From Olsenella sp. oral taxon 807 (lineage in GTDB: Bacteria; Actinomycetota; Coriobacteriia; Coriobacteriales; Atopobiaceae), in the NCBI RefSeq assembly GCF_001189515.2, contig NZ_CP012069.2:434001-498000 (forward strand): DNA of 64,000 nt, written 5' to 3'. Position 1 is the first letter of the stretch; every line of letters begins with the position of its first letter. The translations under genes were made by a program, and so were the position numbers. The notes below the pieces were generated by a model, which worked only from the letters and a program-made list of their open reading frames with translations, was not told the origin of the DNA and searched no databases. Shown here piece by piece: positions 35,961 to 43,921 of the stretch.

Positions 35961-35982
35961 GCGTGGACAAGGAGGTTTCATT

Positions 35983-36174
35983 ATGAGCGATAGATATCGA
36001 AAGCCTGCGTATGCCGGCGCCACCTGTGGCGGTGGCGCTCAGGTGATGGGCCTCACGAAGCTCATACATGGTAGGGAGGTGCTGTCAGACGTCTTTGTCA
36101 CGGTGTCAGCTGGCGTGACGGTCGGCCTCTTTGGGGCCAGGCCCCGCTTGGCCTATATCCGTCGTGACCAGTAG
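35983..36174 (+). pseudogene. Truncated ABC transporter ATPase N-terminus
   Basis: 63 codons with a strong AAGGAGG site. The protein begins like an ABC ATPase (AQVMGLTKLIHGREVLSDVF, then TVSAGVTVGLFGA) and diverges exactly where Walker A should follow. The frame ends 18 residues later, running into the convergent gene. A deletion endpoint is likely. Not functional. Confidence 0.7.
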
Positions 36175-36620
36175 GCTCTGGAGAGGAGGCTTGCGGCCCC
36201 ACAGGCAATCTCCGTCGCGATGAGGGTGTCGGCAACGGTCTCTTGGCCAAGCGCAAGTGCGACGAAGGTGGCGCAGAGCATGCCGACCATCAGGTAGAGA
36301 ACCATGGGAAGGCCGCTCTTCGCCCTGATGGCCGCCAGGCGCTCGTCATGCTCCCGCGCGTAGTACTCGCGCAGGCAGTCAATCCTCCTCGCACGCATGA
36401 GCCTATGGATGCCGGTGGCCAATACCGCTGCGGCAGCACCTATGCACAGGCCATAGGTATAGTCTTGGGTGGCTCCCGTTACTGCACCATACGTCGCTCC
36501 CAGGATACCGATGAGGCAAAGTGAGGTGCCCAGTATGATCTGCCCGATCAGACGTGCCTTGAACCTCCTGAGCTCCTCTGTGAGCTGTTCGTTGGCGTTG
36601 TTTGTCTTGCTTGTTTCCAT
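36153..36620 (-). CDS. Small membrane protein with four helices
   Basis: 155 residues. A hydrophilic N-terminus (METSKTNNANEQLTEELRRF) is followed by paired helices (LIGQIILGTSLCLIGILGA, YGLCIGAAAAVLATGIH), a charged cytoplasmic loop (RARRIDCLREYYAREHDERL) and two more helices (PMVLYLMVGMLCATFVALAL, LIATEIACGAASLLSRAYW). The pattern fits membrane partners commonly paired with small XRE regulators. It follows the regulator by 57 bp on the same strand, so they form an operon. Function unknown. Confidence 0.72.
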   Translation of the reverse strand: METSKTNNANEQLTEELRRFKARLIGQIILGTSLCLIGILGATYGAVTGATQDYTYGLCIGAAAAVLATGIHRLMRARRIDCLREYYAREHDERLAAIRAKSGLPMVLYLMVGMLCATFVALALGQETVADTLIATEIACGAASLLSRAYWSRRI

Positions 36621-36677
36621 GATCGCTCCTCTGATGGGTTCGTGTTGTGGGTCTGTCGCCTGTTGGGCGGCCCTGCG

Positions 36678-36878
36678 CTAGTCGATGTCCGAGAAGTCAA
36701 AGATCTCCTCGATGGTGAGGCCAAAGTACTGGGCAATCTTGTGGGCGAGAGGAAGTGACGCCGTGTACTTGCCCGTCTCGATGGAGGTCACCGTCTGTCG
36801 CGTGACCCCAACCGCCATTGCCAGCTCGCTTTGAGAGACCTTTCGCTCTCGCCTAAGTTCTGGTATTCGCGTCCTCAC
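36678..36878 (-). CDS. Small XRE/Cro-type transcriptional regulator
   Basis: 66 residues from GTG 36878, with AAGGAGG 5 bp upstream. Almost the whole protein is a helix-turn-helix: IPELRRERKVSQSELAMAVG, then VTRQTVTSIETGKYTASLPL, then AHKIAQYFGLTIEEIFDF. This is the YozG/Cro-like minimal family usually paired with a membrane protein, as here. It probably autoregulates through the triple repeat just upstream. Confidence 0.9.
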   Translation of the reverse strand: MRTRIPELRRERKVSQSELAMAVGVTRQTVTSIETGKYTASLPLAHKIAQYFGLTIEEIFDFSDID

Positions 36879-36913
36879 ATCAACCTCCTTCGTTCGGTGT
36901 GTAGTGGTATAGC

Positions 36914-36982
36914 AAGCTTGCTTTGCAAATATAGTAAAGCTCACTTTGCACTATATGTCAAGCGAACTTTGCAAACTTTTTT
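36914..36982 (-). promoter_or_regulatory. Three phased 23-bp operator-like repeats over the XRE promoter
   Basis: Three direct repeats start at 36914, 36937 and 36960, each matching AAGC-N3-CTTTGCA (copies: AAGCTTGCTTTGCA, AAGCTCACTTTGCA, AAGCGAACTTTGCA), exactly 23 bp apart. On the minus strand TTGACA (36956-36961) with a TACTAT or TTTACT hexamer 17-19 bp further falls inside the array. The XRE protein encoded 36 bp downstream is the obvious candidate binder. Confidence 0.75.
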
Positions 36983-37087
36983 CGGATGTGAGACCGCTCG
37001 CCTCGACTGATCGCCTCGACTGCTCGCCTCGACCGCTCGCTTCCCTTGGCGAAAGTGCGCGGAGGAGAGAGGCCGCCCGAGCCCCTC

Positions 37088-38167
37088 CTAGCTTGCCTCG
37101 AGCGTGGCGAGCAGCGCCAGGTGATCCGAGCCTGCGACGCTGATGGTCTGGAGGTCTCCCACATAGAGCCCCGCGTCTCGGGAGTAGACGATGTGGTCTA
37201 TCTCGATCAGGGGAGGGATCGTGGAGTTGGCGGGATAGGTCATGTGGAAGCCCTCTCCGGCCTGCTCGCCCGCGTCCACGAAGGACGAGCCCAGAAGCTC
37301 GCGGAAGCGAGCATGGTCCCAGGTCGCGTTGAAGTCTCCGAGGATGACGTAGGAATGCCTGTAGTTTGCAAGCTTGGCGATGGTGGTGAGTCCCTCGCTC
37401 CACAGTCCCTGACCACCCTTGTGCGGTGAGTTGGGGTGGGCCGAGACAAAGCGCACGGTCGTGCCACCTATGGAAAGGCTTCCCGCAGGCATCGCTGAGG
37501 TCTCGATGGGCAAGAGGCTCGTGTTCTGGTCGGACATCTGGGTCGCTGAGAAGAGCACGTTGATGCCACCGTTGTCAGAGCGGCCCGAGCTGCCGAGCGC
37601 GCTGTAGGGCAGCAGGTCGTGGATACCGGCGTCCGAGAGCTCCTGCAGAAAGCCCTGGCTCACCTCCTGCAGAGCCAGCAGCTCGACCTTCTGGGTCCGT
37701 ACGACGTCCACGACCTTTGAGGCGCTGACGCGTCCGTTCAGGGTGTTGAGCGTCATGAGGCGAAGCACCCTGTCGTCCGTGTTAGGAGCAGTCCCCGACG
37801 AGGTGCTGGTGGCGCTCCTCGCGGTATCGCTCAGCGTGTGATGGGGGACAAAGTAGCCGACGTGCCACACGACGAGGGTCGCCAGGCAGAGGGCCGAGAG
37901 CACGGCGAGGATGCGTCTGTGCCAGAGTATCGAGAGCAGCACCACGACGAGCGTGGGTAGCACGGCAAAGGGCACAAAGGCAACGAGCTCGGGGATGACC
38001 CGGCCTGCCGAGCGACTGGACGGCACCATGCGTGCCGCCATGAGCACGAGCACGACCAGCATGCCCAGCCACATGAGCAGGCTGATGAGGCCATGGCGCG
38101 CGCGTCCTCTCCACCAGCGGCTGAGAGCGTTGCGGCGAACTGTTGATCCCTTGTCGGTGCGGTCCAT
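37088..38167 (-). CDS. Membrane-anchored endonuclease/exonuclease/phosphatase-family protein
   Basis: 359 residues from ATG 38167 (GGAGGGACGCC directly upstream; an ATG at 38200 has no such site). Three N-terminal helices (ISLLMWLGMLVVLVLMAARM, ELVAFVPFAVLPTLVVVLL, ILAVLSALCLATLVVWHVG) precede an extracytoplasmic EEP domain: LRLMTLNTLNG, ELLALQEVSQG (metal-binding Glu), HPNSPHKGGQG, YVILGDFNATWDH, and the C-terminal AGSDHLALLATL. The family includes nucleases and phosphodiesterases acting on nucleic acids, phospholipids or inositol phosphates. Substrate cannot be inferred. Confidence 0.87.
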   Translation of the reverse strand: MDRTDKGSTVRRNALSRWWRGRARHGLISLLMWLGMLVVLVLMAARMVPSSRSAGRVIPELVAFVPFAVLPTLVVVLLSILWHRRILAVLSALCLATLVVWHVGYFVPHHTLSDTARSATSTSSGTAPNTDDRVLRLMTLNTLNGRVSASKVVDVVRTQKVELLALQEVSQGFLQELSDAGIHDLLPYSALGSSGRSDNGGINVLFSATQMSDQNTSLLPIETSAMPAGSLSIGGTTVRFVSAHPNSPHKGGQGLWSEGLTTIAKLANYRHSYVILGDFNATWDHARFRELLGSSFVDAGEQAGEGFHMTYPANSTIPPLIEIDHIVYSRDAGLYVGDLQTISVAGSDHLALLATLEAS

Positions 38168-38290
38168 GGCGTCCCTCCGAACGGCTTTGACGCCAGTCAT
38201 TGTATCCGTATCTCGTCACTTCAAAACGTAAGCTCTGATTGGGACAATCCCAGCGCGGTCCCTCAGTCGCACCCTCCGTCGTCGGCCAGG

Positions 38291-38391
38291 CACCCCGGCG
38301 AAAGTGCCCCGCAGGCTCCGGGGTACCGAGTTTTGGGAATCAACTGGGCAAACCCCGGGCGAAAGTGCCCCGCAGATTCTGGGGCACCGAG
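38291..38391. repeat. 101-bp dispersed repeat, copy 1
   Basis: Identical base for base, as far as I can read, to 42943-43043. It contains two related subunits of about 36 bp, each with GGCGAAAGTGCCCCGCAG and a complementary GGGGnACCGAG; the second forms GTGCCCC / GGGGCAC around 9 nt. The rest of the 1.2-kb gap 38168-39354 shows only this, the next element and an hsdS remnant. Confidence 0.92.
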
Positions 38392-38922
38392 CTCCGAGGC
38401 CCCTCTTGGTGTCGGCAACGGCCGCGCGGGGAGTACCGACGACAAGGCTAGGACCGGTGTTCGCGTCGGGTTCGGCTCTCGCGACACCGACAACCTCAAA
38501 ACAACTTGACAGAACGCACTCATCGCGCCGCTCATGCCGCGCCGTCCGGACGAGTAGCCGGCGTTTCCCTGCGAGGCTTGCAAGGGGGAGGGGTGGAAGG
38601 CGGACGAGAGGAGGGGAAAAACAGGGACAGGAGGCGCGTGGAGCAAGGGCGGACAAGGCAAAGGCCGCGTAGCCAACCCCTTAGCCACGAATACTACCGA
38701 AGCCTCTTCTTATTCGGGATTCGGGGAAGATATGTCTCTCCGGGGGCTTGTGTGGGTTGCTGCCTCGGCGAAGACGCCAAGCTAGCGGCGGCGTCACTTA
38801 CGCAGAGCATGTTTTCCTGACCAAGGGGGAGGCGGCCACCGAGGGGGCGCTGCCGGCACGCCATGACGGTTGGGGCGCTCGCGCCACCCGACGCGGCTCG
38901 CGTCGCAACTCGCATCGCAAAA

Positions 38923-38980
38923 GTGTACACAAACACTCCAAAACGGCTCCAAGGGGCCATTCTCGCCGATCTGTGTACAC
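38923..38980. repeat. 58-bp GTGTACAC-bounded element, copy 3
   Basis: GTGTACAC termini at 38923-38930 and 38973-38980 with a CCGATCTGTGTACACTCCTG end as in copies 1 and 2; the interior is more diverged. The associated GGGGG-C-TTGTGTGGGT block is at 38742-38772, about 150 bp upstream rather than adjacent, so intervening sequence was gained here or lost at 20.6 kb. Confidence 0.8.
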
Positions 38981-39158
38981 TCCTGACTGTCTCCACGTCC
39001 GATCACGCGACCGGACGGCGTCACGGGTCCTACGACGTCGACGGCCCCATGGCCCCACGCCGCCAGGGTGGCTCGGACCTGAGGCCCACGCCGCCAGGGC
39101 GGTGACGCACCCACCCACGCGAACTCACGAAGCCTCGAAGATATCCGAAGCTTGACTA

Positions 39159-39363
39159 TTACGGTAACAAGTTGCATTTTTCGGAGAAGGCGAGCGGCTT
39201 GTCGCTGTAGTGGGCATGTTTAGGTGCAGGGGGCTTCGATTCCGGCAGAGAGACCGCCTGTAAGGTCGTTTGCGAGTGCGTCGTCGAGCTTGTCAACAAT
39301 GCCCACGCGATGTGCTGCTGCTCGGAGAGCGGCGCATTAGCGATATCGATATCCCTAAAGGTC
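39159..39363 (-). pseudogene. Type I restriction specificity subunit (hsdS) remnant
   Basis: Reads DIDIANAPLSEQQHIA, the PLSEQ-type border of an HsdS conserved region. After a frame change it reads GIVDKLDDALANDLTGGLSA, then changes frame again to HYSDKPLAFSEK, matching the HsdS C-terminus (IVDKLD...YYRDKLLTF in intact genes). Two frameshifts; only the last 65 or so codons survive. No hsdR or hsdM is in the window. Confidence 0.75.
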
Positions 39364-39675
39364 AAGCACGATTGAAAGCTGCCGGGAAACCTTGACCATG
39401 TCTTCTTTGGAGAGCGTCCCGATACGTGCGCCAAGTTCGCCCTTTCTGGCTGAGTAAATCTTCTCCGTCAGCACCCAGCTTTTCTTGCGCAAGCCGTTTT
39501 TCTCGGTTGGATCAATCACGACACGCGTAGATATATCACTTGAATCTTGCGAGGTCATCAAGCAGAGTACGATTGAATCAAACAGGTCGAGATCGTCATT
39601 TTGCACAATAAGCACCGGCCGGGGCTTTGATGCGTACGAACTCCCGCGTACCGTCCATAGTTCACCGCGTTTCAT
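39355..39675 (-). CDS. MazF/PemK-family toxin
   Basis: 106 residues from ATG 39675. The fold begins KRGELWTVRGSSYASKPRPV, followed by LIVQNDDLDLFDSIVLCLM, as in MazF-type endoribonucleases that cleave mRNA. C-terminal LGTLSKEDMVKVSRQLSIVL is typical. It overlaps the antitoxin by 14 bp and its end overlaps the hsdS remnant. Confidence 0.87.
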   Translation of the reverse strand: MKRGELWTVRGSSYASKPRPVLIVQNDDLDLFDSIVLCLMTSQDSSDISTRVVIDPTEKNGLRKKSWVLTEKIYSARKGELGARIGTLSKEDMVKVSRQLSIVLDL

Positions 39676-39919
39676 CGTAAGCTCTTCTGAAAGCGTTGTT
39701 GGTGAAGTTGAGCGCTTCTTCCTCAGTTGCAAAAGGCTCATAAAAAGCCTCGGGCCTCTTGCGCACATCGAAGGGAAAACCGCCGTCTGTGACGAAACGC
39801 TTCATGAACACCGTGAGCGCAACTGTGGGTGTAAGTCCTAGCTCTTCAGCCGTACTGTCAAATTCGCGCTTAAGTGTAGCGTCTACTCGGTTGCCAAGCG
39901 GTATGGTTGCCGTTGCCAT
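39662..39919 (-). CDS. RelB/DinJ-family antitoxin
   Basis: 85 residues. TIPLGNRVDATLKREFDSTA followed by LGLTPTVALTVFMKRFVTDG is the ribbon-helix-helix DNA-binding part of RelB/DinJ proteins. The C-terminal half (PFDVRKRPEAFYEPF onward) would wrap the toxin. DinJ-type antitoxins are usually paired with RelE/YafQ toxins, but a MazF partner is seen here and again at 54.8 kb. Confidence 0.87.
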   Translation of the reverse strand: MATATIPLGNRVDATLKREFDSTAEELGLTPTVALTVFMKRFVTDGGFPFDVRKRPEAFYEPFATEEEALNFTNNAFRRAYDETR

Positions 39920-39932
39920 GCTTGCCCCCTGT

Positions 39933-39944
39933 TATCATATGATA
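39933..39944 (-). promoter_or_regulatory. Palindromic operator of the toxin-antitoxin pair
   Basis: Perfect 12-bp palindrome TATCATATGATA, 14 bp upstream of the antitoxin ATG and overlapping a TATGAT -10-like hexamer. Likely bound by the antitoxin. Confidence 0.6.
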
Positions 39945-40080
39945 GCGATTGCTGTCGTTTGTCTACAGTATAGAACAATGGGCGAAGTGCAGCAACAATT
40001 ACCGGATGCGCCCCTCTTTGTTAGACTACCGTTGACATGGCCAGCTTCTCCTCCCAGTAGGGATAGAGGGACAACCTGAT

Positions 40081-40948
40081 GTCCAACAAGCGAAGGACGG
40101 ACTTGTATCAAAGCTGGTCGAGAAGCTGACTGGTATCGACTTTTTTCACTGAGGAGACAGAAACGGGCAGGCTGTCGACAAGGCGACCATCAAGGTGGTA
40201 CATTACCAGGTGGATGATGCCATACTCGGGCAACGGGAGTGCAAACACGTGATTGCCCTTTTGCTCTACCGGCTTTGCAGCATGGGCGGGAAGCGACCGG
40301 TCGTGCTGCTCTTCTACGGGCCATCCGAAGTAGGTAAAACTGAAAGTGCAAAGTGTTTGAGCGAGGCATTGAGCGGAAAGCTGGCCCGCGTGCAGATTTC
40401 AATGATGCAGACGACTGAGACACACGGCTACATCTTCGGCGGAGCACTCGAAGGGCAGCTTTGTGAGGGACCTGCTTGGCAGGGAATCCAACGTTGTTCT
40501 TCTCGACGAGTCCGAAAAGGTGAGCTATTCGCTCTACAACGTCTTCTACCAACTGTTCGACGAGGGGCTGTTTATCGACACGAACTACGAGGTCGACATC
40601 AGGGATGGAATATTCATTCTCACATCCAACTTTGCGACTGGGGCAGAGATCAAACAAAGTTTCGGCGCTGCAATATACTCACACATCGGCTCCTGCATCG
40701 TCTTTGACGACTTGTCATTAGAGGCAAAGCAAACAATGGCGGAGCGGCACGTAAGCGAGGTGTATCAATGCCTCGACGATGAGGAAAAGGAGAGCATTGA
40801 TTCGACAGACCTTGCGGCGTGGTTCCAAGACGATGCGGAGCGATATGACAGCATGCGCATCATGAAGACGAAGATCGACCGAGTAGTGTTCGGCCACCTG
40901 ACAGACAGGCTGTTATCGGACCTTGAGACGGAAGATGAGCCAGCCTGA
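40081..40948 (+). pseudogene. Broken Clp-like AAA ATPase
   Basis: Reads LVSKLVEKLTGIDFF before an in-frame TGA at 40150, then VDDAILGQRECKHVIALLLY with Walker A FYGPSEVGKTESAK. Near 40440 the frame shifts, after which HSKGSFVRDLLGRESNVVLL gives Walker B LLDESEK, then DIRDGIFILTSNFATGAEIK (sensor 1). Order and motifs match the second AAA module of ClpA/ClpB-type proteins. One stop and one frameshift, so inactive unless recoded. Confidence 0.75.
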
Positions 40949-40969
40949 TTGGAGAGGACGGAGGATAGT

Positions 40970-42454
40970 GTGTTCGACCTCAACGAACTCAAGTCATACC
41001 GGGAGGGCAACCGCCTGGAGGTGAAGAAGGCGCTCGGGCGCGATGGGCAGGGCGAACTGCCACGCAACGTGTGGGAGACGCTTTCGGCCTTCGCCAACAC
41101 CGCCGGTGGCGTCATCGTCCTTGGAGTGACCGAGCGTAAGGACGGCAGCTTCGTAGTGCACGGCATCCCGAAGGTTGGCAAGGTCCTCGACGACTTCTGG
41201 AATGCGGCACTTTCCGAGGACAAGGTTTCGGCACGGTTCATGAAGGACTCCGACGCCACACTAGAGACCGTCGAGGGCAAGGACATCATTGTCATTCGCG
41301 TGCCATGGGTGGACCGCCACATGCGCCCCATCTTCATCAACGATAGCATCTTCGGTGGCACCTTCCGCCGCACGCACACTGGCGACCACCTGTGCGGGCG
41401 CGAGGAAGTCCTCTCCATGCTGCGCGACTCTGACACATCGAGCCAGGACGCCGCCGTGGCCGAGAACGTGCAGCTCGACCATATCAGCCGCGAGACGGTC
41501 GAGCGCTACCGCCGGCGCTTCAACGAGCGCAACGAGGGCCACGTGTGGGGTCGCGTGGACGACACGACCTTCCTCACCAACATCGGGGCGTTACGGGCGG
41601 ATGAGAGCAGCGAGCTCAGGCCCACGCGGGCGGGCTTGCTCATGTTCGGCGAGGACCGCTGGATCACCTACGAGTTCCCGCACTACTTCCTGGACTATCG
41701 CCAGGAGGCTGGGGCCGTCGAGCGTTGGGCGGACCGCTTCACCAGCCAGCCGGGCGACTGGACGGGCAACGTCTACGACTTCTACTTCCGCGTGTACAAC
41801 AAGCTCAGGGCGGCGCTCAAGGTGCCCTTCCGCCTGGACGGCGTAGACCGCGTGGACGACACGCCCGCCCACGAGGCGCTGCGCGAGGCCATCGTGAACG
41901 CGCTCACGAACGCCAACTGGTTCGACCGACGCGGCGTGGTGTGCGTGTGGGACGACGAGGCCATCACCATCGCAAACCCCGGAGACTTCCGCATGCCCGT
42001 CGAAGAGGCGAAGAAGCCCGGCAGCACCGACCCGCGCAACGAGACCATGATGAGGATGTTCGCGATGGTGGAGATCGGCGAGCGCGCGGGCAGCGGCATG
42101 GACAAGATCTTCGGAGGCTGGGCATGGGCCGGGTACGCGGAGCCGAGCTACGAGGTCGCCTACGGCCCCGACCGCACCACGCTCACGCTTCCGCTCGCAT
42201 CGACCGGCGATCGAACGCGAAAAGCGGTCGATTCGAGCGGCCGATTCCGTACGGAGGCGACCGAGACGGCGCGGGCGGCCATACTGGCGCTCTTTCCAGA
42301 CAGGCGTACTGCGTTGAAGTCGGCTGAAATCGCCGAGCGAATCGGGCTGGGCAAGACGAGGACAAACGAGCTGCTGCGGGGCTTGGTTGGTGACGGTCTT
42401 ATCGTCGCGGAGGGCTCGGCGCGCAACCGCGTTTACAGGCGAGCCGAGCAGTAG
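40970..42454 (+). CDS. AlbA_2 (Schlafen-like) ATP-binding regulator
   Basis: 494 residues from GTG 40970, with ACGGAGGA upstream (TTG 40949 is an alternative). N-terminal AlbA_2 domain: YREGNRLEVKKALGRDGQGE, then WETLSAFANTAGGVIVLGVT. A RecG-like/HATPase_c_4 domain contains DDTPAHEALREAIVNALTNA and the C-terminal IGERAGSGMDKIF. A winged helix ends the protein (KSAEIAERIGLGKTRTNELL). Such proteins act as transcription regulators or in defence islands, which fits the hsdS, toxin-antitoxin and AAA relics next door. Confidence 0.85.
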   Translation: MFDLNELKSYREGNRLEVKKALGRDGQGELPRNVWETLSAFANTAGGVIVLGVTERKDGSFVVHGIPKVGKVLDDFWNAALSEDKVSARFMKDSDATLETVEGKDIIVIRVPWVDRHMRPIFINDSIFGGTFRRTHTGDHLCGREEVLSMLRDSDTSSQDAAVAENVQLDHISRETVERYRRRFNERNEGHVWGRVDDTTFLTNIGALRADESSELRPTRAGLLMFGEDRWITYEFPHYFLDYRQEAGAVERWADRFTSQPGDWTGNVYDFYFRVYNKLRAALKVPFRLDGVDRVDDTPAHEALREAIVNALTNANWFDRRGVVCVWDDEAITIANPGDFRMPVEEAKKPGSTDPRNETMMRMFAMVEIGERAGSGMDKIFGGWAWAGYAEPSYEVAYGPDRTTLTLPLASTGDRTRKAVDSSGRFRTEATETARAAILALFPDRRTALKSAEIAERIGLGKTRTNELLRGLVGDGLIVAEGSARNRVYRRAEQ

Positions 42455-42509
42455 GGCGGACACTGGGTGCGCGGTGATCGTCGGGCACAACCACGGCAGT
42501 CATTGCATG

Positions 42510-42850
42510 TGCCTACGATCCCGATGCTGCACTCTCGCAGCCGCTCTTCCCGCCGGGAGACGCAGCAGGCTGCAGGCTCCCAGAGCCACAAGCGGGATAC
42601 CCGTCACGAAGCCGAGGGGGCTGGGGTCGAGCAGAGTCTTGCCACACGAGCAGAAGACGAGGCCCACGCTGGCTATGGTATTGGAGGCACCATGGGCCAG
42701 GGCGCATGGCCACACGCTCCCCGAGCGGACCCGTAGCAAGGAGAGTTAGCAGGACATCGCGGTGCACGCGAGGGTTATCGTGAGGATCCCTGCGACGGGG
42801 AAGTCCGCGTAGCCCATCCCGTAGTTGTGCCCCATGACAATGGCGGGGAT
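42510..42850 (-). pseudogene. CPBP (CAAX-like) membrane protease remnant
   Basis: Minus-strand translation gives GHNYGMGYADFPVAGILTIT, an in-frame TAA at 42746-42748, then LRVRSGSVWPCALAHGASNT and the helix LGFVTGIPLVALGACSLLRL. The RSGSVWPxxLAHxxxN pattern is the last conserved box of CPBP/Abi proteases. The N-terminal two thirds are absent. Confidence 0.7.
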
Positions 42851-42942
42851 GTGTCACAGCCCCCGAATTCTGGGGCACCGAGCTCCCGCAGGGTAGTCCG
42901 ACAGCTCGCGCTGGGTCCTGCGGAGGTCCTGCTGGGAGCAGA

Positions 42943-43043
42943 CACCCCGGCGAAAGTGCCCCGCAGGCTCCGGGGTACCGAGTTTTGGGAATCAACTGGG
43001 CAAACCCCGGGCGAAAGTGCCCCGCAGATTCTGGGGCACCGAG
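42943..43043. repeat. 101-bp dispersed repeat, copy 2
   Basis: Same sequence and orientation as 38291-38391, 4.65 kb away. A third partial copy (ATTCTGGGGCACCGAGCTC) lies just upstream near 42866. Apart from the CPBP remnant, 42455-43098 holds only these repeats. Confidence 0.92.
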
Positions 43044-43098
43044 GCTTGGGACCCCGAACTCCGAATCCCACTGGGTGAGCCGCGCTAGCCCGTACGCA

Positions 43099-43779
43099 TC
43101 AGAGCGTCACCGTTTTGATGGGTGTGTAGGTGAGCGAGCCTCCCTTGGGGTGGTCGCTCCACATGAGGCTGGCGCTCGTGTGGCGGGTCGTAACGGACGC
43201 AGTCTCGCTTGTTAGGGTCGCGCAGAGCTCAGCAAGGTTCACGCCCTTTGGGACGCAGACGTTGCGTGCGAGCGTCACGTGCGGCCTGAACGTCTCGCCA
43301 CCGTATGGCAGGCCACGCACCCGAAGCTCGTCTGCCACCAGCTCTTGGAGCAGCCCGAGCCCCTGGGGGCAGCCGCTATCTGTCGGTCCCACCCAGAGTA
43401 TGGAGTTCCTGCGCTTCTCGAAGCAGGAGATATGACCGAGCGCAAGGTCGATGGGAAAGCTGCTGGGGTCAAGAGCCGGTCTTTCCGGGCGCTCCGCACC
43501 ATCTGTGCCCTCGATAGGCGAGTCACCCGTCCCTTTGTCTGCCAGAGCATTCCGATACGCCGTGACCGCAACGTCCAGCGCCTCCCTCGCGAGGGTCTCC
43601 CGGTCCTCGTCGCAGGGTCCTATGAACGAGAGCGTCATGTGCAGGTTGCCCGGTGCTGTAAGCCTGCCCGTGGCGATATGTCCTTTGAGCGCGTTCTGCC
43701 TCTGGACGAGCCAGTCCCTCTCGGCCTCGGAGAAGGTCAGCGCTACGAAGAGGCGACGTTCACCCATGGCCAACCCCAT
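43099..43779 (-). CDS. thpR: RNA 2',3'-cyclic phosphodiesterase (2H family)
   Basis: About 226 residues; start at ATG 43779 or 43767. RRLFVALTFSEAERDWL opens the fold. The two catalytic HxTx motifs are HMTLSF and HVTLAR, the hallmark of LigT/ThpR enzymes, which hydrolyse 2',3'-cyclic phosphate ends of RNA. A short acidic insertion (GTGDSPIEGTDGAERPERP) between the motifs makes it slightly longer than usual. Divergent from the next gene. Confidence 0.85.
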   Translation of the reverse strand: MGLAMGERRLFVALTFSEAERDWLVQRQNALKGHIATGRLTAPGNLHMTLSFIGPCDEDRETLAREALDVAVTAYRNALADKGTGDSPIEGTDGAERPERPALDPSSFPIDLALGHISCFEKRRNSILWVGPTDSGCPQGLGLLQELVADELRVRGLPYGGETFRPHVTLARNVCVPKGVNLAELCATLTSETASVTTRHTSASLMWSDHPKGGSLTYTPIKTVTL

Positions 43780-43921
43780 TTCTTCCCATGCGGCCCGCCG
43801 ACCCGTCATGCGCCCCGACACCTTGGTCGCGTGCGCATGTCCTGATTGCGTCACGGTGCCGTGCCGTGCGCGCCGCAGCTAGCCTATGATGATAGCAAAG
43901 AGGCTGCAGGAGAGGGACGCC

